Shown here piece by piece: positions 17,378-26,185 of a stretch of DNA of 64,000 nucleotides. Each line of letters starts with the position of its first letter. Positions within the stretch are counted from its first letter, which is position 1. A program made the position numbers and the translations under genes. The notes under the pieces were generated by a model. That model worked only from the letters and a program-made list of their open reading frames with translations, was not told where the DNA came from and searched no databases. This DNA is from Roseovarius mucosus (GTDB lineage: Bacteria > Pseudomonadota > Alphaproteobacteria > Rhodobacterales > Rhodobacteraceae), in contig NZ_CP020474.1 in the NCBI RefSeq assembly GCF_002080415.1, positions 2,183,501 to 2,247,500 of the forward strand, read 5' to 3'.

Positions 17378-18030
17378 GTCGTCATCCGCGCTTGAAGCCG
17401 ACGCACGAACAGCGAACCTGAAAAACAGATCACGAAGTAAACGAGCGCGGCAAAGAGATACATTTCAACGAGGCGGCCCTCGGTTCGGGCCACGATGGAA
17501 GAGGCGGTCATCAGGTCGCGAAGCGATACGACAAAGACCAATGAGGTATCCTGAAACAGGATGATTCCCTGTGTCACAAGGATTGGGATCATGTTGCGGA
17601 ATGCCTGCGGCAGCACGATGTAGCGCTGAATCTGCCAGTAGCCGAGACCAGTGGCCTGTCCCGCGTGCACCTGACCCGTCCGAACGCTTTGAATACCGGC
17701 GCGCATGATCTCGGAATAATAGGCGGCCTCGAACATCACGAAGGCGATGAGCGCCGAATAGAAGCCGCCGATGGGCCGGCCAAGCGCCAAAGGCACAAGG
17801 AAGTAGAACCAGAAAATCACAAGGATCAAGGGCACGGACCGGATCAGGTTTACATAGGCCGCAGCGAATATCGCCAACGGCTTGATCCCCGAGAGCCGCG
17901 CCAGCGCGAGCAAAGTGCCCAAAGCGATACCGCCCAAAACCGCAAGAAAGGTAAGCCATAAGCTGAGCTGCAACCCCTGCCAGAGGAACGGCAGGTTGTT
18001 CAGGATGACGTCGAAATCAAAATCGCCCAT
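17374..18030 (-). CDS. Polar amino-acid ABC importer permease (GltK type)
   Basis: A 218-residue membrane protein of the HisM/GltK class with the conserved EAA-like loop EIMRAGIQSVRTGQVHAGQA and RYIVLPQAFRNMIPILVTQG. It forms the pore with the GltJ-type subunit. I chose the ATG at 18030, which follows GGGGAACTGAG and sits one base after the stop of the preceding permease, instead of an earlier start inside that gene. Confidence 0.93.
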   Translation of the reverse strand: MGDFDFDVILNNLPFLWQGLQLSLWLTFLAVLGGIALGTLLALARLSGIKPLAIFAAAYVNLIRSVPLILVIFWFYFLVPLALGRPIGGFYSALIAFVMFEAAYYSEIMRAGIQSVRTGQVHAGQATGLGYWQIQRYIVLPQAFRNMIPILVTQGIILFQDTSLVFVVSLRDLMTASSIVARTEGRLVEMYLFAALVYFVICFSGSLFVRRLQARMTT

Positions 18031-18031
18031 C

Positions 18032-18751
18032 TCAGTTCCCCTTGCCAACATAGCCCGGAATGCGCGTGTAGCGTTCCAGGACAGTCATGACGATTGTGGC
18101 GCAGAGCGCGATGAACACGTAGATGACGGTGGCTGCCGTATAGGCCTCGAAACTCTGGAATGTGTATTCTGCGATCTGCTGGCTTTGCGCCGTCAGTTCG
18201 AGCAGCCCGATGGTCAGCGCGAGCGATGAGTTCTTGAAGACGGTCAGGAATTCCGATGTCATTGGCGGCACGATCAGGCGGAAAGAAATCGGCAAAAGAA
18301 CGTATCGGTACACCTGCGCCACGCCCATACCCTGTGCGGTTGCCGCTGATTTGAGGCCCGATGGCACCGCCTCAATCCCGGCACGCACCTGTTCTGCCAC
18401 GCGGCTTGCGGTATAGAGGCCCAAGGCCACAACTGCCGTGACAAACTCGGGTTGTGGCATGTCGCGCTTCATCCAGCGCCCGGCATCCTCGGGCAACATC
18501 TCGGGGACGGCGAAATACCAGATGAACATCTGCACCAGCAGCGGAACGTTGCGAAACAGTTCGACATAGGTGGTGCAGAGTGTGCTTACCACTTTATTGG
18601 GCAGGGTTCGGCCTACGCCCACCAGCGATCCCACGACTATCGCGATCACCCAAGCACAGAGCGCTACGGACACGGTCCAGCCAAGGCCACTCAGGAGCCA
18701 GCCGAAGTATTCCGGTTCCCAAAGAACGCTCCAGTTCCAGTTATAGTTCAT
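18032..18751 (-). CDS. Polar amino-acid ABC importer permease (GltJ type)
   Basis: A 239-residue inner-membrane subunit beginning MNYNWNWSVLW, as GltJ proteins do. It has the LFRNVPLLVQMFIWYF segment and the EAA loop EQVRAGIEAVPSGLKSAATA with YRYVLLPISFRLIVPP. It partners the GltK-type permease; the gap to that gene is one base. Confidence 0.94.
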   Translation of the reverse strand: MNYNWNWSVLWEPEYFGWLLSGLGWTVSVALCAWVIAIVVGSLVGVGRTLPNKVVSTLCTTYVELFRNVPLLVQMFIWYFAVPEMLPEDAGRWMKRDMPQPEFVTAVVALGLYTASRVAEQVRAGIEAVPSGLKSAATAQGMGVAQVYRYVLLPISFRLIVPPMTSEFLTVFKNSSLALTIGLLELTAQSQQIAEYTFQSFEAYTAATVIYVFIALCATIVMTVLERYTRIPGYVGKGN

Positions 18752-18809
18752 CTTGGCCGGTCCCCCGATCTTGCGCGGCCCGCCCGGTCACGAGCGGGCC
18801 ACAGGTCTT

Positions 18810-19685
18810 TTACTCAGGCAGGGCACCAAGCTGGAATGCGGCCTGCAGGAGCGGGTCGGCAGGCACGCCCATCGGGTCGAACCACTTTGAATAGATCTCG
18901 TTGATCTCGCCCGAGCGGAACACGTTGGCCAGCGCGGTCTTGCCCACCAGTTCAAAGGCACTGTCGTCACGACGGACCATCAGCGCATAGGGATCGAAGG
19001 ACAAAAAATCACCGACAACGGCAAATTCATCCGGTGTCTTGGACTTGGCAATCAAACCGAACAGCAAAATGTGGTCTGTGGAGTAGGCATCAACCCGGCC
19101 GGTCTCTAGCGAGAGCATGCCTTCGGCATGGTCTCGTACCGGCAGGATTTTCACCTCGAGCCCTTGGGCCTCGACCGCTGCCTTGACGGCGCGTTCGTTG
19201 GTTGTGCCCTGTGCCAGCGCGATGGATTTACCGTCGAGATCGGCAACCGAGGAAATGCCCGAATCCTTTCGGGTCAGGATCTTGGTGCCGGTCACAAAGG
19301 TCACGGGCAGATATTCAACCTGCTGCTGGCGCGTCAGGTTGTTGGTGGTGGACCCACATTCCAGATCAATTGTTCCGTTCGCCATAAGCGCGATGCGGGT
19401 CTTGGGATTGACGGGCACATAGCGGACTTCGATATCCTTGCCGAGCGTCTTTTCCACTTCCTCGACCACCTTCATGCACAGGTCGATCGAATAGCCCTCG
19501 GGCTGCTGCTGATCATTCAGATAGGAAAATGGCACCGAGCTTTCGCGATGGCCGATCACGATTTCTCCGCTGTCATTTATCTTGGCGAGAGTTCCCGTCA
19601 GATCCTGAGCCCAGAGCGCGGCAGGCGCCAGCCCCGTTGTCAAAGCCGCGACGGCAAGCACGCGGCGGGCAAGTTTAAAGTCCAT
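18810..19685 (-). CDS. Glutamate/aspartate-type periplasmic binding protein (GltI type)
   Basis: A 291-residue binding protein with a Sec signal peptide ending ALWAQD. The ligand-site signatures are IGHRESSVPFSYLND, LECGSTTNNLTRQQQVEY and KSIALAQGTTNERAV. These are hallmarks of GltI, which binds acidic amino acids. Cysteate is the sulfonate analogue of aspartate, so a GltI-type protein beside a possible cysteate lyase is consistent. The ATG at 19685 follows GAGGGAG; a TTG two codons earlier is less likely. It lies 29 bases after the lyase stop. Confidence 0.93.
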   Translation of the reverse strand: MDFKLARRVLAVAALTTGLAPAALWAQDLTGTLAKINDSGEIVIGHRESSVPFSYLNDQQQPEGYSIDLCMKVVEEVEKTLGKDIEVRYVPVNPKTRIALMANGTIDLECGSTTNNLTRQQQVEYLPVTFVTGTKILTRKDSGISSVADLDGKSIALAQGTTNERAVKAAVEAQGLEVKILPVRDHAEGMLSLETGRVDAYSTDHILLFGLIAKSKTPDEFAVVGDFLSFDPYALMVRRDDSAFELVGKTALANVFRSGEINEIYSKWFDPMGVPADPLLQAAFQLGALPE

Positions 19686-19714
19686 GGTCAAGTTCTCCCT
19701 CTTCTCATTGGTGG

Positions 19715-20815
19715 TTAGTTTGCCTGATAGCCTGGCAGGTTAAACGCGCCGGTGTATCCGAACAGCGCGGCTGATCCGCCAGTATGCAGAAAGACGACAT
19801 TCTCCATGTCGCCAAAGGCGCCCTTGCGGGTCAGGTCAATCAGACCGTCAAGCCCTTTGCCGGAGTAGACCGGATCGAACAGCAGGCCTTCAAGCTCTGC
19901 CAGAAGCCTGACGCTTTCGACCATGCCTTGCGTGGGAATGCCATATCCCGCCCCCACGTAATCGCAGTTGGCCCTTACGTCTTCACGACGGATGGCCTCT
20001 TCACAGCCGATGCCCGCACCGGTGCGTTTCGCAAGCTCAAAGACCATGCTTTCCTGCTTGTCCTGAGGGGCCCGAACGCCAATACCAAGGAGCTCGATGT
20101 CACTTTCCAGCGCCGCAAGGCCAGCCACCAAGCCCGCTTGGGTGCCCGCGCTGCCCGTGGCATGGATCAATGCGTCGATCTTTAACCCCATGGTCGCGGA
20201 CTGTTCGCAAAGTTCCAAGGCGCAATTCACATACCCAAGCGCGCCGGTGCTGTTCGAGCCACCTCCTGGAATGACATAGGGCTTCCGCCCGGCAGTGCGA
20301 AGCTCTACCGCCAGAAGCTCCATCTCTGCTGTCATGTCGGCACCGCCCCGCCGCTTGGCCACTGTTGCGCCATGCAGCCGGTCAAGAAACACATTGCCGC
20401 TCAGCGTATATTCTGGGTCGGCAGAGCCGGTCCGATCTTCGAGCAGGATATGGCAGGCCATGCCCAGTCGTGCCACTGCGGCCGCTGTCTGGCGCGCGTG
20501 ATTGGATTGGGTGGCACCTTGGGTAATGATCGTATCCGCACCCTCTCCCAATGCATCGGCCATCAGGAATTCGAGCTTGCGGGTCTTGTTGCCGCCAGAG
20601 GACAACCCTGTGCAGTCATCACGCTTTACCCAAAAACGGGGTCCACCCAAATGCTCGGTTAGCCGATCCATGGGTTCCAGCGGTGTGGGAAAATGCCCCA
20701 GACGCACTCTGGGAAATGCCGCAAGCGCGCTTGCCAGATCCTTTCGGCGCGCGGCCGACGGCCACGCACTTTGTCGGATATGCCGAGCAGCCCCCGAAAT
20801 ATGCCCTTCGCCCAT
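19715..20815 (-). CDS. PLP-dependent lyase: L-cysteate sulfo-lyase (CuyA) or D-cysteine desulfhydrase family
   Basis: A 366-residue fold-type II PLP enzyme. [40 protein letters not shown] (PLP lysine in NKTRK) and [16 protein letters not shown] are characteristic of the DcyD/ACC-deaminase/CuyA group. CuyA converts L-cysteate to pyruvate, ammonia and sulfite; DcyD converts D-cysteine to pyruvate, ammonia and sulfide. E. coli dcyD also sits in an amino-acid ABC operon, so context alone does not decide, but the GltI-type importer here favours an acidic substrate such as cysteate. The N-terminus is about 25 residues longer than usual, with GAGGGT before the ATG. It is the first gene of a five-gene operon, divergent from a LysR gene. 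Confidence 0.85.
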   Translation of the reverse strand: MGEGHISGAARHIRQSAWPSAARRKDLASALAAFPRVRLGHFPTPLEPMDRLTEHLGGPRFWVKRDDCTGLSSGGNKTRKLEFLMADALGEGADTIITQGATQSNHARQTAAAVARLGMACHILLEDRTGSADPEYTLSGNVFLDRLHGATVAKRRGGADMTAEMELLAVELRTAGRKPYVIPGGGSNSTGALGYVNCALELCEQSATMGLKIDALIHATGSAGTQAGLVAGLAALESDIELLGIGVRAPQDKQESMVFELAKRTGAGIGCEEAIRREDVRANCDYVGAGYGIPTQGMVESVRLLAELEGLLFDPVYSGKGLDGLIDLTRKGAFGDMENVVFLHTGGSAALFGYTGAFNLPGYQAN

Positions 20816-20889
20816 GAATGACCCTCACCCAATATCGGAAACAGGCTAACCCCCCTTTACAGCGGTGGAAAATGCTATTTTCTTGGACT

Positions 20890-20910
20890 ACTCATATCAA
20901 AAGTATGGGT
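20890..20910. promoter_or_regulatory. Putative LysR-type operator in the divergent promoter
   Basis: An interrupted inverted repeat ACTCATA-N7-TATGGGT (six of seven positions pair) lies between the divergent lyase and LysR genes, ending 12 bases before the LysR ATG. Its size and place fit a LysR recognition site controlling both genes. Confidence 0.5.
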
Positions 20911-20922
20911 AAGGGATGAAAA

Positions 20923-21822
20923 ATGGATCTCAACATCTTCGATGACGTGCTTGTTCTTTTGGAAGAGGGCAATATGAGCCGTGCCGCACGACGCCGAAAT
21001 GTCACGCAACCAGCTTTTTCCCGACGCATCCAGAGCTTTGAGAATTGGCTTGGTCGCCCGATCGTCAAACGTGCAGCCAACCGCGTCGAGATTGAACCGG
21101 CGTTGTCTGAGAACATCGTCGAGCTTCAGGCGCTGATCCGGCATGTTGAGGCCCTCAGACAGCGGATCGCCAAATACAATGCCGCAAGATCGACCGTAAC
21201 AGTCGCGGCACAGCATTCGCTGATCGTTTCGATTTTCCCTGATTTCGCTGCGGGCGCACGCGACGCGCAGCCGGAGGTCGATTTTCGCCTAAGGGCGGCA
21301 AACCACAATGATTGCATCTCGCTTTTCCTGAGCGGCGAAGCCTCGCTGCTCATGTGCTATGAGCGCGATGGCGGAGAGCCGATGCCATTCGATGACCGTA
21401 TCGTTCGTGCAACTTGGGGCCGCGACCGGCTTGTCCCGGTGATCGGCGGCGCGCTGCGCTTCACGCTTGATCGCAAGGGGGCCCCACCCGAGGATACACC
21501 TATGATCCGCTATCCATCCGGCAGCTTTTTCGCGGATATGCTTGCGGGGGCGAGTACCTCCTATTCCAACCACTCTGGCAGCACCTTTGCTGAGAGTGCA
21601 TTCACCGTTGGGGTCAAGGAAATGGCCCTGATGGGATTTGCCCTCGCTTGGTTACCGATGAGCCTCGTTTACAGCGAGGTCCAAAGTGGCGCGCTGATCG
21701 TGTGCAATGGAGATACCGAAACCCTACCGCTGCGTATCTCGCTCTTTGCCCGACCAACTGATCCAGTTGCAATGCGCCTTTGTAGCCTGCGACATGACAG
21801 TGTGGAACCATCGCGGATTTAG
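20923..21822 (+). CDS. LysR-family transcriptional regulator
   Basis: A 299-residue LysR regulator with its winged helix at the N-terminus (EEGNMSRAARRRNVTQPAFS, RRIQSFENWLGRPIVKR) and an effector domain from about residue 90. It is transcribed away from the lyase / ABC operon with 107 bases between the starts, the usual layout for a LysR activator of its neighbour. The ATG at 20923 is preceded by AAGGGATG. The probable inducer is the imported amino acid. Confidence 0.93.
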   Translation: MDLNIFDDVLVLLEEGNMSRAARRRNVTQPAFSRRIQSFENWLGRPIVKRAANRVEIEPALSENIVELQALIRHVEALRQRIAKYNAARSTVTVAAQHSLIVSIFPDFAAGARDAQPEVDFRLRAANHNDCISLFLSGEASLLMCYERDGGEPMPFDDRIVRATWGRDRLVPVIGGALRFTLDRKGAPPEDTPMIRYPSGSFFADMLAGASTSYSNHSGSTFAESAFTVGVKEMALMGFALAWLPMSLVYSEVQSGALIVCNGDTETLPLRISLFARPTDPVAMRLCSLRHDSVEPSRI

Positions 21823-21956
21823 AACAGCACCGCGTAGCAAGGCCGTACCATTTAAATGGGGCCTTTATGGCTAGGCTATCCCGTTGCCCTTGAAATATTC
21901 GCCCGGTTGATGCGCCTAGCGCCGGGTAAACGACAAGCGGGTGGCCTGACCGTGGT

Positions 21957-23072
21957 CTAATTTCGCAGAATCATGATGGGCGTGTTGGCAAGAAGCTCCT
22001 GAAATGTCGTGCTGCTTCCGGTTTTGCCGAAACGTTCGTTCGCATTCAGCCCCGCGCCGATCAGTTGCACCACCTCCGGAGAGCCGGCGAACTTGGAATG
22101 GCTGCCGGAATTGGAATCCTCGATTTTGGACAGGTCAATCACGGTCACACCGAGTTTTTCCAACTCGAGCGCGTCTGCTGCGCCGACACGCGGCACGCCC
22201 CCCGCAATCCGGCGTGACAGCCGCAGTGCCGCGTCATCCTTGGAAATCAAAAGGAACATCCGCTGCTTGATCGACGGGTGCAGGGCCGAAATCTGAGTGC
22301 GAAACAGATCTATGTCGATGTCAGGAGAGGCCAGAATAATGTGATCAATCGGAATTCCCTTGCCAAGTCTGCCGGTTTGCTGCTGATGGACAAGCCCCTC
22401 CATCGTCAGGAAGGTGCCCATCGAATGCGCAAAAACATCCACACTTTCGGCCTTGGTCCGGTTCAGGATGGCGGCCAGATTCCTAACTTCGGGGCGGGCG
22501 ATGAGCGCGCTGTTGAGGTCATAGACATAGCGCGTTCCCTTCGCCGCCGAGGCCCAGGTGAACAGCACAGGCACGCCTTGAAAGTCGGTGTCCTCTACAA
22601 ATTGCGATAGGCGCAGGACGGCGTCGCTTGCGGTGTTATTAAAGCCATGCACGAAAATCAGAAGTTTGCGGTCTCCGGGGGCGCGTTTGGCCAGCTCACG
22701 ATTTATGCCCGAGATAAAGGCCGCATCGGTGCTGTAGACGATTGGGTTAACGACGGTGAATTCGGTGCGCGGATCAGGAGGCAGGCGCTTTGGCCGCTCC
22801 AGCACGCCGACAACATGGGTTGGGGGCACAGTGGCATCAACCGAGGCCATGCCAAGTTCTGGTGCCCGAACAGAGGAGTAAAAGGCCCCAGCCACCTCGG
22901 ATGAGCCGCGCGTCGACATGATGAAAATACGATGCTTTGTCAGGTCTTCGACGGATTCAACGGGGACATTCGCGTTTCTGATGCCAATGATTTCCGGCGC
23001 TGCCGAACATCCGACCAATACCAGCAAGACCAACGTGGAAATCAGGGATCGGGTGCCAAAATGACGTTTCAT
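21957..23072 (-). CDS. Lipoprotein alpha/beta hydrolase (DUF900 type)
   Basis: A 371-residue secreted protein. The N-terminal lipobox LVLVGCS predicts lipid attachment at the cysteine. The hydrolase core follows, with LLIFVHGFNN (oxyanion region), the nucleophile elbow VDVFAHSMGTFL and a late Asp/His region (DDAALRL, NSGSHSKFAG). DUF900 proteins are esterase-like and often envelope-anchored; the substrate is unknown. The ATG at 23072 with GAGAG upstream is preferred over a TTG at 23084. It stands alone between the LysR gene and the fxsA gene. Confidence 0.85.
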   Translation of the reverse strand: MKRHFGTRSLISTLVLLVLVGCSAAPEIIGIRNANVPVESVEDLTKHRIFIMSTRGSSEVAGAFYSSVRAPELGMASVDATVPPTHVVGVLERPKRLPPDPRTEFTVVNPIVYSTDAAFISGINRELAKRAPGDRKLLIFVHGFNNTASDAVLRLSQFVEDTDFQGVPVLFTWASAAKGTRYVYDLNSALIARPEVRNLAAILNRTKAESVDVFAHSMGTFLTMEGLVHQQQTGRLGKGIPIDHIILASPDIDIDLFRTQISALHPSIKQRMFLLISKDDAALRLSRRIAGGVPRVGAADALELEKLGVTVIDLSKIEDSNSGSHSKFAGSPEVVQLIGAGLNANERFGKTGSSTTFQELLANTPIMILRN

Positions 23073-23288
23073 GACTTCTCTCAAATGGGGCGTCTCGCGC
23101 GCGGAGGCCGGACAGCGGCAGCGTTTTGTGAGTCAAAACTCGTTATTTCAGCATGCCCTTGGTTCCCACTTGGATCAACAGATTTGAGAGCCGCAGAGCA
23201 CTTTGCTCTGGGCGCAGTCTAGCGCGTTGGGTGTGGGTGCGGCGGGGGTGTTCCCGCGCACAAGCCCTCGCAGGCCTAAGGGGCGGTG

Positions 23289-23753
23289 TCAGTGCAACCG
23301 ACGATTTGGGTTTTGAGTGTTGCGGTCTGGTGTCACGTCTTCATACTCGGTCTCAACCACATCATCGCGCGCGGGCGGCGGTCGGCCGCCCATCTCAAAG
23401 TGCTGGACATGCACGCGCTGCCGGATTTGCCGGAAAACCCAACGGCGCACCGGCGGCATCAAAAGCGCAAAGCCCAAACCATCGGTAAAAAAGCCGGGTG
23501 TCAGTAGCAGCGCACCCGCAAAGAGGATCATCGCCCCATGCGCCAGCGGTTCCGACGGATCATCAAGATCCGAGAACGAGCGGCGCAGGTTCGACATTGC
23601 AGCCGCCCCCTGCTTGCGCAAGAGCGATGTGCCGATCACAGCGGTCAGGACCACGATCGCCAAGGTGGGCCATAGACCGATCAGCCCGCCCACCTGAATG
23701 AACAGTGCGATCTCGATCAGCGGAACGGCGAGGAATGCCAGAAAAAGCCACAT
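23289..23753 (-). CDS. fxsA: FxsA family membrane protein
   Basis: A 154-residue protein with three or four membrane segments in the first 105 residues and a hydrophilic tail. FLAVPLIEIALFIQVGGLIG, GTSLLRKQGA and LLLTPGFFTDGLGFALLMPP are FxsA signatures. E. coli FxsA affects phage F exclusion; its biochemical role is unclear. It is divergent from the TimA-type gene, an arrangement I know from other Rhodobacteraceae. Confidence 0.93.
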   Translation of the reverse strand: MWLFLAFLAVPLIEIALFIQVGGLIGLWPTLAIVVLTAVIGTSLLRKQGAAAMSNLRRSFSDLDDPSEPLAHGAMILFAGALLLTPGFFTDGLGFALLMPPVRRWVFRQIRQRVHVQHFEMGGRPPPARDDVVETEYEDVTPDRNTQNPNRRLH

Positions 23754-23862
23754 GAGCGGCCCCCCTTTGTTTTATGCCCCTTACGGTGGACTTGACCCTG
23801 TCCAGCCCCTACATAGGACTGAGCGCTGACGCTTACCATGCCCCGCACAACAAGAGGTGTCC

Positions 23863-24522
23863 ATGAATTCGCCCATCTTGCAGTTACTGGTACTCGCCGG
23901 TATCGCCATTTTTCTGATTTTGCGGCTCAAGAGTGTTTTGGGCACCCGTGACGGATTCGAGGGTCCGACGCGCAGCGCGCCCGCGCCCGAGACCCGCCGC
24001 CGCAGAGAGTTCGAGGTGATCGAGGGCGGTCCAGATCATGACATCGTTGATCATGTGCCCGAAGATTCTGATGCCGCAGCGGCCTTGGCTGAAATGAAGC
24101 GCATTGAGCCAGATTTCAGTGTCACGACCTTTTTGCAAGGGGCGCGTGGTGCTTATGAGATGATCCTGATGGCGTTTGAGCGCGGCAAGCTGGATGAGGT
24201 AACGCCGTTTCTGGATCGCGATGTCTACGAGACCTTTGCGCAGGTGGTCGATGCCCGCGAACAGCAGGGTCTGACGATTGAGGCCGAATTCATAGGTGTG
24301 CGCGAATTGACACTGGCGGATGCCCGCTTTGATGCCGACACGCGGCGCGCGGAAATCTCTGTGCGGTACGTGGGCGAATTGATTTCTGTTGTGCGCGATA
24401 GCGCGGGCGAGATCGTCGAAGGGGTGCCGGGCCAGTCGAAGCGTCAAAAAGACGTCTGGACCTATGAGCGTGTCATGGGTGCGGATGATCCCAACTGGCG
24501 GCTTGTCGCAACGGGCGAATGA
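23863..24522 (+). CDS. Tim44/TimA-family adaptor protein
   Basis: A 219-residue protein with one N-terminal membrane anchor (LQLLVLAGIAIFLILRLKSV), a charged linker, and a C-terminal Tim44-like domain from about residue 85 (FSVTTFLQGARGAYEMILMA, with VDAREQQGLTIEAEFIGV further on). Alphaproteobacterial TimA proteins resemble the mitochondrial import-motor scaffold Tim44 and are thought to act at the inner membrane. The ATG at 23863 has AGAGGTG upstream. Its stop overlaps the mltA start. Confidence 0.88.
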   Translation: MNSPILQLLVLAGIAIFLILRLKSVLGTRDGFEGPTRSAPAPETRRRREFEVIEGGPDHDIVDHVPEDSDAAAALAEMKRIEPDFSVTTFLQGARGAYEMILMAFERGKLDEVTPFLDRDVYETFAQVVDAREQQGLTIEAEFIGVRELTLADARFDADTRRAEISVRYVGELISVVRDSAGEIVEGVPGQSKRQKDVWTYERVMGADDPNWRLVATGE

Positions 24523-25559
24523 TCCGGGGGCTGTGGCGATTGGGGCTGAGCTTGTGGCTGGTGTGTGTTGCACCAGCCAAGGCGCAGGACGTGACCCACG
24601 AGATCCTGAGCTTTGACGATCTGGATGGATGGGCCGAGGATGATCATGCCGCGGCCCTTTCTGTTTTCCTCAACACCTGCCCAGATATGAAAGACCTCGA
24701 TTGGCGGTCGCTCTGTGCCTTGGCGCAGCAACGCCCCGACGCACGAGGATTTTTCGAGCTGTTCTTTCGCCCCGTGATGATGTCTGAGGGCAAGCCCGCG
24801 CTTTTTACCGGCTATTTCGAACCGGAATTGCATGGCGCGACGCGCCCCGATGGGCGCTATCGCTATCCGGTTTACCGCGAGCCGCCCGAGGCACGGCTTT
24901 CTAACCCTTGGCTTACCCGGCGCGAGATTGAGACAACGGATGTCATGCGCGGTCGCGGGCTTGAGATTGCGTGGGTCGATGATCCGGTCGAGTTGTTTTT
25001 TCTGCAAATCCAAGGCTCTGGGCGGATCAGGCTTGAGAATGGGCAGGTGATCCGCGTGGGCTATGCCGGGGCCAACGGCCATCCTTATCGCTCGATCGGG
25101 GTCGAACTGGTGCAGCGCGGCATTTATTCGGTGCATCAGGTCTCTGCCGAGGTGATCAAGAACTGGGTGCGGCGCAATCCCGAGGCCGGGCGCGAACTGC
25201 TCTTTCATAACCCGTCTTATGTGTTCTTTCGCCGGTTGGATAATGTGCCCGCAGAGCGGGGACCGCTCGGCGCAATGAATCGCTCGGTCACGACCCTGCG
25301 CACGGTGGCGGTTGACCCGGCCTTTGTGCCCTTGGGGGCGCCGGTCTGGGTGGAAAAGGATGGCGATGGCCCGATCCGCCGCCTGATGATGGCCCAGGAT
25401 ACCGGGTCGGCGATCAAGGGCGCGCAGCGCGCCGATATTTTCTTTGGCACTGGCGATGCGGCGGGGCAGGCGGCGGGACGGTTGCGCGATCCGGGGCGAA
25501 TGGTTGTGCTTATGCCCATTCAGCGCGCCTATGCCATGCTGCCGGAGCAGGAACCGTGA
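24519..25559 (+). CDS. mltA: Membrane-bound lytic murein transglycosylase A
   Basis: A 346-residue peptidoglycan-cleaving enzyme. It has a Sec signal (LGLSLWLVCVAPAKAQD), the MltA domain (FTGYFEPELHGATR, FFLQIQGSGRIRLENGQVIR) and a C-terminal 3D domain with the catalytic Asp region MMAQDTGSAIKGAQRADIFF. There is no lipobox cysteine, so it is probably periplasmic rather than a lipoprotein. It overlaps the TimA-type stop (ATGA) and its own stop overlaps the Smr gene start. Confidence 0.93.
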   Translation: MIRGLWRLGLSLWLVCVAPAKAQDVTHEILSFDDLDGWAEDDHAAALSVFLNTCPDMKDLDWRSLCALAQQRPDARGFFELFFRPVMMSEGKPALFTGYFEPELHGATRPDGRYRYPVYREPPEARLSNPWLTRREIETTDVMRGRGLEIAWVDDPVELFFLQIQGSGRIRLENGQVIRVGYAGANGHPYRSIGVELVQRGIYSVHQVSAEVIKNWVRRNPEAGRELLFHNPSYVFFRRLDNVPAERGPLGAMNRSVTTLRTVAVDPAFVPLGAPVWVEKDGDGPIRRLMMAQDTGSAIKGAQRADIFFGTGDAAGQAAGRLRDPGRMVVLMPIQRAYAMLPEQEP

Positions 25560-26152
25560 GTCGCAGGCGCATCAAGCCTGAGGAGTTGGAGCTTTGGCAA
25601 CAGGTCGCCCGGACCGCGCAGCGCCTTCGGCCTGAGACGCCCGGCCGCGTTTCGCCCTTGCCGCCCGAGCCGATGATCCGCAATCCGCGCAGCGCGCCGC
25701 CTACGCCGCGATTGGAGGATTTTCAGATCGGCCAGAGGGCTCTGGGTACGCCCCCGGCGCATGATCTTCTGCCCGGTCTTTCGGAGCGTGTGGCCACTGT
25801 GCCGGTGCAGATGGATAAAAAAGCGTTTCAGCGGATGAAGCGCGGCAAGCTTTTGCCCGAGGCCAAGATCGACTTGCATGGCATGACGATGGATCGCGCG
25901 CATCCGGCGCTGACCGGATTCATCCTGCGGTCGCATGCGGCGGGGCTGCGGCTGGTTCTGGTGGTCACGGGCAAGGGCAAGGATCGCGATACCGGCGGGC
26001 CGATCCCGGTGCGGCACGGGGTCTTGCGGCACAATGTGCCACAATGGCTGCGGATGCCGCCGCTGGCACCGCTGGTGTTGCAGATCACCGAGGCGCATCT
26101 GAAACACGGCGGTGGCGGGGCCTATTACGTCTATTTGCGGCGGCAGAAATAA
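25556..26152 (+). CDS. Smr/MutS2-type nuclease domain protein
   Basis: A 198-residue protein with a disordered proline-rich N-terminal half and a C-terminal Smr domain (about residues 98-195) showing KIDLHGMTMDRA, LVVTGKGKDRD and HLKHGGGGAYYVYLRR. Smr domains are nickases or nucleic-acid binders; the cellular role of this small form is undefined. It starts with GTG at 25556, which overlaps the mltA stop (GTGA), so the three genes are translationally coupled. Confidence 0.9.
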   Translation: MSRRRIKPEELELWQQVARTAQRLRPETPGRVSPLPPEPMIRNPRSAPPTPRLEDFQIGQRALGTPPAHDLLPGLSERVATVPVQMDKKAFQRMKRGKLLPEAKIDLHGMTMDRAHPALTGFILRSHAAGLRLVLVVTGKGKDRDTGGPIPVRHGVLRHNVPQWLRMPPLAPLVLQITEAHLKHGGGGAYYVYLRRQK

Positions 26153-26155
26153 GAA

Positions 26156-26176
26156 GGGCGGCCCATTGGGCCGCCC
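26156..26176. terminator. Convergent terminator hairpin
   Basis: A perfect 9-bp stem GGGCGGCCC/GGGCCGCCC with a 3-base loop lies in the 33-base gap between the convergent Smr and mcl1 genes. It can end transcription from either side; the T-tracts are modest. Confidence 0.8.
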
Positions 26177-26185
26177 CTTGTTGTG

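Noticed and set aside
23194..23210. Small dyad CAGAGCA-CTT-TGCTCTG as terminator of fxsA
   Set aside because: The stem is only 7 bp, lies about 80 bases after the stop and has no T-tract on the minus strand.
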